Source: Aphrocallistes beatrix
Taxonomy: Eukaryota > Porifera > Hexactinellida > Sceptrulophora > Aphrocallistidae
DNA length: 64,000 nt
Reading direction: 5' to 3'
Assembly: GCA_963281255.1 (NCBI GenBank)
Contig: OY725503.1
Location: 1 to 64,000, forward strand
Made by a program: the position numbers and the translations under genes. Each line of letters opens with the position of its first letter. Positions within the stretch are counted from its first letter, which is position 1. The notes under the pieces were generated by a model. That model did not search any database and had not been told where the DNA came from. It saw only the letters and a program-made list of their open reading frames with translations. Below are positions 32,803 to 44,167 of this stretch, one piece after another.

Positions 32803-35800
32803 ATGGAATCAGCTGAGAATAGAGTCAGAATACTTTCACACCTTCTACAGTCTCAGATCTTGATAAAAGGGCAGCAGCCGCTCCCTAGCGACCAGAACTA
32901 CACTCAAATATGTCGGATAGGATCCGTCAGTGAGCTGCCATCAGGTGATGACGTCATGCGAAAATTCCAGAGCATATTTTTGAAACGCGTTGCCATGGAG
33001 CACGATGAAATCAAATTCCTACTGCTCACCTATAAGCGCGCGTGTTGCCAAGGCAGCCAGCGAGCTCCTGTGGAATGTGAGCGTTCCGCTGAATTCCAGA
33101 GCCTGTGCGAGGTTGCTAGGGAGAGCTGCATAGAACGTCTACTGACGCAGGTGAGATTAAGAAGTTATATTTAGAACTGAGTCCTTGCACTGACTGAACC
33201 ATGGATACAAGCAGAGTTAAGTAGCTCTGAGTGATCACTGTCCGCAGGTGCTGAGTGTGAGCTCGGAGAGTGACGTCACAGGGGAGGAGAGTCTGTGGAT
33301 GAGTGTCATGTTCCAGGGAGGACAGCCCACCCACGACTCGCGCCACTTGTCCGCCCTGCGACACCTGACGAACTGCGACCCTAACACCTCCCCTCTGCCC
33401 AATCAGCTGCTGCCACTCCTGGTGGGCAGACTGAGCCAGTCACAGCTCGGGACAGACACGCTTATTCGGTCGCTATTTTTAGTAACATTTTATTGGCGTT
33501 GATGCGTTGTTTCTATTTATATCTGCTCGCAGGCTGCTACGTGCGGGAGGCGAGCAGGTGCGAAGTGTCGAGTTAGAGGAAGTGTCCATGCGACACCAAG
33601 AGGTGTTTCCGCCGGTAGAGGTGTTAGTTTCAATTCCGGAATGCACTCAGATTCTCGCCGAGCAGCTGATTAAAGAGGTCAGCTGACCCATCTCAGATTA
33701 GCTGTGGTTCTATTTATAGATGTTGTGTAGGTGAAAGATCGGTCCAGTAAGACAGGCCATTTCTACTCACATTCCTCTGTATTCTCTGAGTTGCTAGGCT
33801 ACAGCCTACTTATGCCTAGCATTAACATCAAGTTCCTCAGCGACAAGCGTTACATTCCTCTCAAAGCTCTCCCTGGATACCCAACCAACATTCCGAGCAT
33901 GCTCCAGGTAGACACAGTTTCTATTTATAGACACTTAATTCATAGCATTATTATGCGCAGTATTTCTTTTGTCAGAAACACAATAGAGTTCTGAGCTATA
34001 AATAACTTTGTTCAGAGCGATTGAGATAAAAGCCTGAATTCCATATAATTGTTCTATATTTAGAACTGCGCCTCGCTGAGACAGCAGAATGGGGAGTACA
34101 CGCACAAACTATGCAAACTGGCGCACGCCATTTTCAAGAAAATGCTGCGCGCCCCCGCCAAGCCCCACAAAAGCGCGCCAATCTTGTGGCTGAGCGACGT
34201 GGTGAACGCGCACCAGCTGCTTTCCACACCTAAATTCCTGAAAGGGCGCGAGGAGGAGCTGGTGGCGCGGGCGGGATGGCGCCTGAACCTCTGCTACGTG
34301 CTGCTGCTGTTCTGCGAGCCGTTCTTCTCGCGCACGGCCAATCAGAAGCTGCGCGGGATCTCGGCGGGCTATCTGGGCTCGGCGGGGTGTCGCTTGGATG
34401 TGTCGCAGGAGGCGGGGCTAGCACGCGGCGCGCTGCCACCTCGAAGCTCTCAGAGTACCGACCAATCAGACGTGAGTTCCCTAGTCCACTAGCAAACCAT
34501 TCCTAGCATTCCAATCCCCACCACCTGTCTCCAGGCTAACTTCATTACGGAGGTGTTCTACGTGACGCTGCGCGCGCTCAACCTTCTGCTTCTGGCGCCC
34601 ATGCAGCTGAGTCTGCAGACGGCGGCGGACCTGAGCAAGGCGGCGCAGTCTCTGCCCGCCGAATCGCCGGAGCGGCGCGGGCTGGAGGAGCTGTCCGCGC
34701 TGGCCTTCCTCTCCTGGGACCTGAGCGTCCTCGACGAGCACTTCGCGCTCCTCCTCTCCCAGTTCTACGTCACCGCCGCCGTCTGGCTGAGGATGTGCGT
34801 AGAAGCGACGCAGAACACCGACACTCAGAAACAGGTATGCAGCAAGCCTGGTATTTCCCGGCCTGCATTCCAATGACACGCCGTCGTATCTAGGAGCTAT
34901 CGCACATTCCTGAGTTCCTGGTCAAGGACGCGTGTCAGTGGTTCCGGTTCCTGGTGACGTCACAGCCGCAGCTGTTCCGGCACTTGGAGATGTCCGCCGT
35001 GATTGACCTGTTCGTCCTTCTGCTGCAGAGACAGGACCTCCTGCCCGGACCCGTCGCCCAAGCCAAGGCGAGGATCTATAAATAGACTGTCATGCTGTTG
35101 TTGTTGTTTACAAGTCGAGGTGTTAGGTGGTCTCCTTCCTGCTGAGTCTGGTGCAGACGCCGATGGGCGCGGTTTCTCCCGCCCAGCTGATCCACAGCTG
35201 GTCCTCCGTGCACGGAGAGCTGGCCACGGTCATGCACTCCAACCCGACCGTGCGGGACCAGCTGGGGCCGGCGCTGCTCTGCGCCTACTCCGCCGTGGAC
35301 GTGGTGGAGGGGCTCGACGTGGACAAAGACGCCTTCGACAAGTTCGGCGCCCGCCAGGACATCTCCCAGCTGATCAGACACCTCTGGGACCGCCGGGACT
35401 GCAGGTGAGTCCCGCGCCCCGAGATTCCGCCCGGCCTGACACCTCTCCCTAGGGACTCCATCCTGCGGCAGTGCGGCACTCCGATCTTCCCCGCATTCCT
35501 GGGCGCCATTCTCGACACCCTGCTGTACATGCTGCACGACAGCCTGCACCGACTCAGGAATGCGCGCCTGATCCAGCTGAGCATGGAGGAGGCGGGATGG
35601 GCGCGCCTCACTTCGCGCGAGCAGCGCGCCAAACAGGAATTCCTGCGTAGCGAGGAGAGAGTCACGCGCGGTTTCCTGTCCATCTCCCAGGGCGCGCTTT
35701 CCCTGCTACAGCTGTTCACGGAGACGCCGGCCGTCTCCCGCCTCTTCTGCGCCCCCGCCCTCTCCCGGAGGACAGCCTCCGCCTTCATTGGTCAGGATTC

Positions 35801-37520
35801 AGCTCTTTGTTGTTGTTTGTTTGTTTGTTTGTTTGTTTGTTTGTTTGTTTGTTTGTTTGTTTGTTTGTTTGTTTGTTTGTTTGTTTACGTCTAAACGTGT
35901 CTGCAGGGTTCTTCGCATCTCTGTGCGGGACGCGCGCTAAGGAGATAAACGTGAAGAAGAAAGAGAACTTCAAGTTCGATCCCAAACAGCTGCTGCGCGA
36001 GCTTTCCCAGGTGTTGGCGCACATTCTGTCAGCTGACAGCGGAGAGTTCTTCTCCGCCCTGTCAGCTGATCAGGACCTGGAGCTGGGCGCGCTGAGGAGG
36101 ATGGCCCAGCTGATGCGGGAGGAGGGAGTGGCGTGGACTGACACCTTGGAGCAGCTGGTCGTAAGGCTGGTGAGTTCGCTGGGTTGACTGTTGCCCATAT
36201 ATGGAGTTGTGAGGTTGTTTGCAGTCAGCTGAAGCCCGCGTGGAGGAGGCGGGCGAGGAGGACACCAGCTGGCTTTCTCTGTCTCAGGAGATGGAGCTGG
36301 ACCTGGAGTCCCTCTCCGACGTCTACAAGGTGTCGCTGGAGGAGCTGCGCTACGACACCTGCCAGCTGACCCAGTGCCACGCCCTGCGACACTCTCTCTC
36401 CGACGCAGCCCCCGCACAGACCAGACTCAGAGCCCTGCTGAGAGAGGTGACACTCATTCCTACCTGTGCCACTTCCGCAGTAGTTCCCAACCTGGGGTCC
36501 ATGGACCCCTTAGTGGTCCACAGGATTCGAAATTTTGCATTACGGTTAATGGGAGGGTCCACTACCGCCATAGTTAATTCCCGTGGAGGGACAGGTCGCA
36601 TCTTGGACCAAAGTGGCTATCCTTAAACTTGGGAGTTGATTGGTTGGGGCCGAGTGTGAGTTCGCAGCTGTTCTTAACTAACTCAGCTCCGTGCAGGTTC
36701 CCAGGCTGCAGGACTCACTGCCGCTGCATCCTGATTCGTCGGTGTTCGCGCGCCAAGATGAAGACCGGATGGATCTGGTGCGGGCGCTAGTTACCGGTCC
36801 CACCGGCACGCCGTACGCGTACGGCTGCTTCCAGTTCGACTGTCTCTTCCCCCAGACCTACCCGGCCAACCCGCCGCTCGTCAAGTTCTGCACCACCGGC
36901 GGCGGGACCGTGCGCATGAACCCGAACCTCTACGCCGACGGGAAAGTCTGCCTCTCCCTGCTCGGAACCTGGCACGGCGGCGACCAATCGGAGAAGTGGG
37001 ACCCGGAGGTACTATAAATAGACTTGATTGATTGGTGATTCCTTCATTCCAGGACTTCTCTTGGAACTCAGCCAACCAATCAACTGACTGAGCTGTGTGT
37101 AGGTGTCGTCGCTGTACCAGGTGCTGGTGTCGGTGCAGGGGATCATCCTCATCCCGGAGCCGCTCTTCAACGAGCCCGGGTACGAGGGCATCCGCGGGAC
37201 GCGGGAGGGCGCGGACCGCAGCTCGCAGTACAACTCAGAGATCGCACTCTTCACGCTCAGACACGCCATGTGCGACGTAATCCGGTCTCCTCCGCGGGGG
37301 TTTGAAGACATTGTGCAGGTACCTGAATTCCGGTTCGATATTCCTGGAGGGGAACCGTCCATCAGCTGACGAGTTCTATTTATAGGTCCACTTCTCCCTC
37401 CTACGTCCGCAGATCTTGGGGCAGTGTCAGAAGTGGCTGCAGGACTGCGCCATTTCACACCTGCGGAACAGGATGGCGCGCGCAGTGAATCAGCTGAGAG
37501 AGCTGCTGGACAAGCTGTGA
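32803..37520 (+). CDS. UBE4/Ufd2-type E4 core fused to a BIRC6-type UBC (E2) domain
   Basis: Fourteen exons give 1178 residues: 32803-33150, 33248-33468, 33533-33677, 33731-33907, 34064-34471, 34535-34834, 34894-35067, 35127-35404, 35453-35790, 35907-36169, 36225-36446, 36697-37008, 37103-37318, 37386-37520. All phases agree. Residues to about 884 follow the Ufd2/UBE4 core, for example [23 protein letters not shown], and the late blocks [12 protein letters not shown] and [22 protein letters not shown]4 enzymes extend ubiquitin chains, often with VCP, through a C-terminal U-box. Here no U-box follows. After a linker (885-958) comes a UBC fold at about 959-1178 with [20 protein letters not shown], catalytic Cys1043 and [10 protein letters not shown], closest to BIRC6. 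Intron 7 starts with GC. The ATG is the first convincing one; further 5' exons are possible. Confidence 0.85.
35811..35886 (+). repeat. (GTTT)n microsatellite in intron 9 of the E4-E2 gene
   Basis: About 19 uninterrupted GTTT units between the donor at 35791 and the acceptor at 35906. It creates a spurious phenylalanine/cysteine/leucine/valine frame. Confidence 0.97.
36478..36638. mobile_element. Degenerate hAT-like MITE in intron 11 of the E4-E2 gene
   Basis: It begins CAGTAGTTCCCAACCTGGGG, the typical end of hAT-type MITEs. The far end (AAACTTGGGAGTTG) is a decayed inverted copy. A better preserved relative lies at 51527-51743. It sits exactly in the intron that separates the E4-derived exons from the first UBC exon. 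Confidence 0.55.
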
Positions 37521-37591
37521 AGCTAATTTTAGATTTGTAGCTATTTGTGTGCTAGCTTTAACTCAATATTGCATCCACTGTTCTCTCATGG

Positions 37592-37601
37592 CTATAAATA
37601 G
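37592..37601 (+). promoter_or_regulatory. TATA/MEF2-like box of the receptor gene
   Basis: CTATAAATAG lies 24-33 bp upstream of the ATG at 37625 and only 72 bp after the E4-E2 stop codon. It may serve as the TATA box, with a very short leader. Confidence 0.55.
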
Positions 37602-37624
37602 ACCGGCCCTAGCGCTCCATTCAA

Positions 37625-40604
37625 ATGTTGCTGTTACTAATTCTGACACTTAGTCTAGCCAACTGCGAACTCCAGACCGCGCATGGCAACCAATCTCCTG
37701 CTTGGAATGCCGACGAAATCAGGAAGTCAAATTTAGGCGCCACTTCAAAGATCTCGTTTCTCAACCAATCGGACGCCCGCGTTGTTCTGGCGCCCTGGCA
37801 GCCGTACCCCGCTGGGAGGTTCCAGTTCCAGTTCCGGACTCTGTCCGCTCCGACCCCACTGCTGTCCCTCTCCTCCGCTCGGCTGCTGATCAGCTGTTCC
37901 GTCAGCCGGGACGGTCTGCTCACAGCTGAGAGGCGGGACAGCTCTCACCCCGATCAGCTGATCGAACAGCTGATCTTGTCGGACACCCACGTGGCTAGCA
38001 ACCAATGGGCGACCCTCTCACTGCACTCCCTGTCCGACGGGCTGCGGGTGGAGGTGACAACTGACACTCTCAGCCAATCAGCTGTCCTGCCAGCTGATCT
38101 GTCAGCTGTGGGTCCGCTGGTCCCAGAGTTGGGGCCCGGGGGATTCCTGGGGTGCATGAAGGGAGTGAAGATGTCCAACCAATCAGCTGCTCCCCTCCTG
38201 CATTCCGCGCCCTTGGACTGGGGCGGGGTTGTGATTGGCGCACGCTGCGTGGACGCGTGTGAGAATGTCAGCTGCGGAGAGGGAGAGTGCGTCAACGCGT
38301 GGAGCGGACACTTCTGTGATTGCAGCGACACCTTGATGACAGGGGAGCAGTGCGAGGAAGGTTTGTTTACATAGTTGCAGTGAAATGTGTTGCTAAGGAG
38401 TTGAATCAGCTGATTGGAGACAGCTGGAGTCTGGATTGCGCGCTAAAACTTAATCTGCATTTCTATTGTCGCTCGTCTTTCAATTCAGAGAATTCTGCCA
38501 CTCATAACTGAGTCATTTTAGGTCATTCACTGTGCTATGGGTTCTCTCAGTTAAAGCGAATGCTATCTTAAGTCTATTTTAAGCTTTGTTCAGGTATGCG
38601 CTTATAGACTTCCTTATATGGTATTGTTAGGCTTCCTTATATGGTAATGCATTAGTGTTTGCTGTGTAGAGGCTGCTAAGTTTGGTGTGGCGGGCAACCA
38701 ACCAGCTGTCTTCCTCCCGAACAGCACCCGCAGACTGCACTCCTTCTCTTTCGTGTTCCAAGCCCTAACGCGAGATGGCACTCTCCTCCGGATACATTCC
38801 ACGCATTCCTATCTCTCTTCGCGTGACCAAGGAGCTATTCTTAGACGGGAGTCAGCTGTTTTCCAGCTGAGCAGCCAATCATCTCACTTGGAAGTGTCAG
38901 CTGTGATTGGAGGTGTCAAATTCTCTGCGCTACTCCCTCCTCTCCTCCTATCAGAATCCTCAGTTCAGACCTGGAACTACGTCACCATTCACTTCCGGTC
39001 CCACTCACACATACACGTAACGGTTAGTCTAAATTTAGAATCGCATTGAGTGCCTTATTATAGAATAGCATAGGTAAATAGAGCTGAAGCCACCTTAACA
39101 ACGAGCAACTGGGAATGGAATGCTGAGCGTGTGGAGCTAGGAGAGCGTTTGTTTGGCTGTCTGTCTCAGCTGATCACAAACAGATTCCAGGTAAGAATCA
39201 GCTGATCTGCCAGAAGCTGGCTCAGTGCGAATTCAGCGAATCAGCTGATCGATCAGCTGATTGAGGAGATAAGGTTGCTGCAGCTATGCTGTCAGCCAAT
39301 AGAACGCCGAGTAGAAGCCCTGAGTCTATTGGTGCTTTCTAGGTGCTGAGTGAGGTGAGTGGGGCGAGTAGGAACAGCTGTCCCACGCACAGGTCCATCT
39401 CCCTGCACATTCCATTCTCTGACACTCGTATCCAGGGACTGCTGGCAAGTGTGAGTTAGATCTGTTCTATTGGTCGCGAAATAATTCTATAAATAGCTAT
39501 CTCTAGGATATCCAGCTCAGCCCTAGCAACCTGATTCTTCAGATGGAATTCCTGCTGTCAGGAGGTGAGCAGGAGAGAGGACTGTTGCTGCTCTCTTTCC
39601 AGGGACAATTCCTCACAGCCCGCGTGCTGGGGGACACCGTGCACGTGTTGACACCTCTCCGACACATCCAGAGCCACGTCCTGGTCAGGGACTCCGCCTG
39701 GCACAAACTGGAACTGAAACTAAGAACGACTGGGAACAGGTCAGCTCCTCTTCGTAGCTATAATTAGCTCAGAATTCCCACTCTTCACTCATTCAATGAG
39801 ATCTTATCTCTCCCGAGTTTATTATGATAGTTGTATCTCCAAGTTATTTCTGTTCCAAGATTGGTTAGAGTAAGATCTATAAATAGCAGTTCTATTTCAG
39901 GTCTTGGATCAGGGTGTCGGTGGACGGACACGCCGAGTCAGAAGTGTTCTCTGCGAGTGGCACAGCTGCAGACGTTCTGATTGGACAGCTGAGGCTGGGA
40001 GGTGACAACTCAACGTCTCTCGGTGAGTGTGACGTCATGCTAGTAACTGCTGTACTTATCATACCTTGGATACAGGAGGGTGTCTGAGGAATGTGGCACT
40101 ATTCGGCTCCAACTTGTCCCTCAGCTCACTCGTGTCAGATCGAGCGGCCGACCAATCAGATTTCTGTCCTGTGAACACCCCCTGTGACTTCTCTCCCTGT
40201 GCCAACGGGGCTAGGTGTGAAACTGGAGGTGACAACTTTCCATTGTGCCATTGCTCGCGACACTTCTCTGGACGATTCTGCACCAGTAAGTTCTATTTAT
40301 TGATTTTAATTCCCAAACTCAGGTCTCATCCAATCTACTCCTAGACGCCACCACTTCACACCTCGAATCAGAGCCACTTCTCGCATTCCTCCTGCCCCCA
40401 CTGGTTGTGGTGCTGATGATCACAGTAGTGGTGTTTGCCGCTCTGTTAGCGGCCGTAAAGATTTCCCGTCGCAGTACCGGTTCCTACCGCACGCGGGAGG
40501 AGACCGGCATCTCCATCATCCAGGGGTCCAACTACTCACTCCGAGACCACCTCAGCGACAGTTTCATGCCACTTCCCAAGCCCGCGCCAGAATGGCCGGT
40601 CTAG
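37625..40604 (+). CDS. Crumbs/neurexin-like type I membrane protein (LamG-EGF)
   Basis: Eight exons (37625-38360, 38670-39022, 39074-39190, 39343-39450, 39507-39739, 39901-40022, 40076-40285, 40345-40604) encode 712 residues. There is a signal peptide (MLLLLILTLSLANC), LamG1 about 38-208 (closing LGCMKGV), EGF1 about 212-244, LamG2 about 250-435, LamG3 about 440-580, EGF2 about 587-625, a transmembrane helix about 638-665 and a 47-residue tail. The tail begins RRSTGSYRTREE and ends PLPKPAPEWPV. The juxtamembrane Gly-Ser-Tyr and the Pro-rich hydrophobic C-terminus recall Crumbs (FERM-binding GTY and a PDZ-binding end), while alternating LamG and EGF is shared with neurexins. Likely a surface adhesion or polarity protein. 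Orthology to Crumbs is unproven. Confidence 0.8.
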
Positions 40605-41109
40605 GATGTCCTATTTTTAGAACATGCAGTTGTTATATCACTTATCCCTAGTCCAAGTTTGTTAAGAATTGGACCAACTTTATGAATTTATTTCGATTCT
40701 TCAGTAGCAAACTTTTCCAGTAAAACCTGTTAACCCCGACACTCTACATCTGAAATTCCTTCCTTTCAGACAGTTTCATCCTAGCCAATGAAATGTGTCG
40801 TCTGGCACTATAAATAGAATCCCTCAGAATACGAGCTGCGAGGATAATTTAAACCGATTCCAGTTAAGACTTTGTGAGAATTGCTCCAATTAAATTAGTT
40901 CCGAATAAAACACAAAACTTCCTTTTTGTACGTTGAACGAGAGTCGAGTGTACTTTGCCGCGAAAAAATATATTACAGTTGAGTCTGTTCAGCTGTGAAG
41001 TGTCCCGCTTAAGCGGAGTCACCCCCGTGCATTGCTGGATATATTCAGTCCAATGCACTGAATAGCTCTGGCGTTTATTGGAGTTTCGTACTTTTTGAGG
41101 TTAGCTGCT
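40605..41109. other. Intergenic space with a CTATAAATAG word
   Basis: CTATAAATAG at 40808-40817 could be a promoter element of the small lysine-rich gene, though it is 290 bp from its ATG. No other gene is visible. Confidence 0.4.
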
Positions 41110-41370
41110 ATGCCCGGTAAGGCGCGCACTCGCAGCGCCAGTCCGAAGAAGAAAGCAGGCGGCGCCAAAAAGAAAGGAAAGAAAGGAAAGAAAACAAAAA
41201 AAGCCGCCAAACCGACAGGGCCCCCGAAGGAGCCGCTGACGCACACGGAGATCGTGGACGCATACTACGTCTGCCACAACGCCGCCCACTTCCTCAGCTA
41301 CACAGGGTTCGCTCAGCCGGAAAAGAAGAAGAAAGGAAAAAAAGGGAAGAAAGGAAAGAAGAAGAGTTAG
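41110..41370 (+). CDS. SMKR1-like: SMKR1-like small lysine-rich protein
   Basis: An 86-residue single-exon protein beginning MPGKARTR. Both ends are Lys/Gly-rich (KKKGKKGKK tracts) around a short conserved core containing DAYYVCHNAAHFL and GF. The vertebrate small lysine-rich protein SMKR1 has the same layout: a lysine-rich head, a YY-x-HN core with a following GF, and a lysine-rich tail. Its function is poorly known; an association with ciliated cells is sometimes noted, which I cannot confirm here. The frame is open a few codons upstream, but 41110 is the first ATG. Confidence 0.7.
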   Translation: MPGKARTRSASPKKKAGGAKKKGKKGKKTKKAAKPTGPPKEPLTHTEIVDAYYVCHNAAHFLSYTGFAQPEKKKKGKKGKKGKKKS

Positions 41371-41559
41371 AATCTCTCTTATTGTTGTCATATGATTATT
41401 TATTAACCGATCGCTTTAACGACCAATGCACTTATATATTAAAACAATTTGTTGCCGCTATTTTAGAGTTTAACCGTATTTTGACCCAACAGTTAGTGTT
41501 CCCACATACTAGTGTGTAATCCATGGTATTTAAATGGATTATCTCAGTCTGTGTACGAC

Positions 41560-42594
<1,035 letters not shown>

Positions 42595-42774
42595 TGAACT
42601 TTGTGGATTCAAATTGGCCTTACATTCAGGATTAGATTACTTAATGCGAAGCAAATTCTATTTATCACGAACCTAAATTTTCTACTACAGTTCTGATTTC
42701 ATTAAAGTAACTGCAGACAAATGACAATTCAGCATACTTAGTAGAGAACAAGATAGCGAAGTATTGTTTCTCTA

Positions 42775-42860
42775 TCTCCAAGCGCCCACTGGGTAACTCT
42801 GCGGACACGCAGCGTCCGCAAGCCGCGCAGCGCAAGCAAGCGAAGCGCGCTTGTTTATAT
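42775..42860 (-). repeat. Dispersed repeat A, copy 3
   Basis: The reverse complement of the GC-rich core: GCGCAGCGCAAGCAAGCGAA with the palindromic CGGACACGCAGCGTCCG and a CAAGCGCCCACTGGG segment. Confidence 0.7.
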
Positions 42861-42996
42861 GAAATAAAATCGTGTGAATCGCATTATAATAGTCCTTTTG
42901 TTTGTATGCATAAGCCACTACTGTTTTATCATAATGTATTTGCATTATAAAAGAAACGAATTTCATTAGTCAGCACAATTTGTCTCCTATCTCGGC

Positions 42997-43140
42997 GAGG
43001 TGTGAAGATTTCGCTTATATCTTCGAACTTAATCGTAGACTCATTATTTACCTGTGTGCCAAATTTCACATTTCTTGCACCTCCCAGTTCTCAATCAATT
43101 CTGCACAAACAAACCAAAAAACCCATTGCGTTTTAATATA
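42997..43140 (+). repeat. Dispersed repeat B, copy 2 (interrupted)
   Basis: Homologous to 20118-20275. It ends at TTGCGTTTTAATATA, where the 43141-43430 MITE is inserted; the sequence TATAAGATTTGTG resumes after it. Confidence 0.7.
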
Positions 43141-43430
43141 CAGTAGAACGTCAGTTATCCGAACTTCAGTTATCCGAACCCCTTGGTTGACCAAATTAAA
43201 ATATAATAAATGTATCAATGATGCATCCCTGAGTTGATAATTGAAACTATTACACTGCCATCATTTTATATACAATTGATGATACCTACATAAGCTAATA
43301 AGTATTTTATCCATATTCATCATTCTGACTACTTAGTACTACTGACCAACTTTTCTATATAATCACATAACAACTTCAGTTATCCGAACCCCCGCGGTCC
43401 CAACCCGTTCGGATAACTGACGTCCTACTG
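43141..43430. mobile_element. pogo/Tigger-like MITE with TA duplication
   Basis: Inverted ends CAGTAGAACGTCAGTTATCC and its near complement (GGATAACTGACGTCCTACTG), flanked by TA on both sides, 290 bp long and without an ORF. An internal copy of the end (CTTCAGTTATCCGAACC) is also present on both sides. The ends and TA target fit non-autonomous Tc1/mariner-pogo (Tigger) elements. Confidence 0.9.
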
Positions 43431-43440
43431 TATAAGATTT

Positions 43441-44167
43441 GTGTAAAACAGAAAAGTTGTAAAGTTCTAGTTTCTGCTAATTTTATTGATAACCTCGCTG
43501 AGTTCTTTTACTTTCACAATTTAAGTGCACAGTAGACGGGGTTTTAACCGTATTAGGCAACTCCAGTATGAAACCGCTAAGATGTCGCCTGTTTGTTTCA
43601 TTATGAATTCATTGAAATATTTGAATGTAGAAAGGAGTTAATTGTGTGTTAAATTCATTTGAGAATATTAACCCTGAATTTTTTCAGAAAATTTTTGAAT
43701 ATTGAAATATATTGAAATACTTTATTTGATTAAGCTGAGCCAACTTTTGATTTTCGTCATTCTACAGATCAGTTCTGTGAAACATTATTAATAATTCACA
43801 TTGAAACAGAGTCGACATTGCAAGCGAGTAATGGAATGTCCATACTTGGAGAACAAGGTCTGTTTCTAACCGACAATGTTAAAGGAAATGTTTGAGTAAA
43901 TCTGGTTACATTTATCCATAATTTGATTCCTCGAATCCGAATCTACATACATTTTCAAATTCCTAAGACGGTAAAGACGTGGGAGCTTGGCTGGTCAAGT
44001 CCCAGTGTATTCCATTCCGAGTAAGATTGCAGATGATTGGCCGTTAAACTTAACTCAATCAGTTTTACTTTAACTCTGAGAGTACGGATTCTAAATTAGG
44101 AACACTCTGTGATTAATGGAGTATAAAATTGGGATAAAATACAACTGTCAAAAATAAAACATAAAAG
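43441..44167. other. Intergenic stretch downstream of liprin-alpha
   Basis: AT-rich, no gene seen. On the - strand it is the 3' flank of the liprin gene; TTTATTTTTGACAG on the + strand near 44145 gives AATAAA on the - strand, a possible polyadenylation signal close to the stop. Confidence 0.4.
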
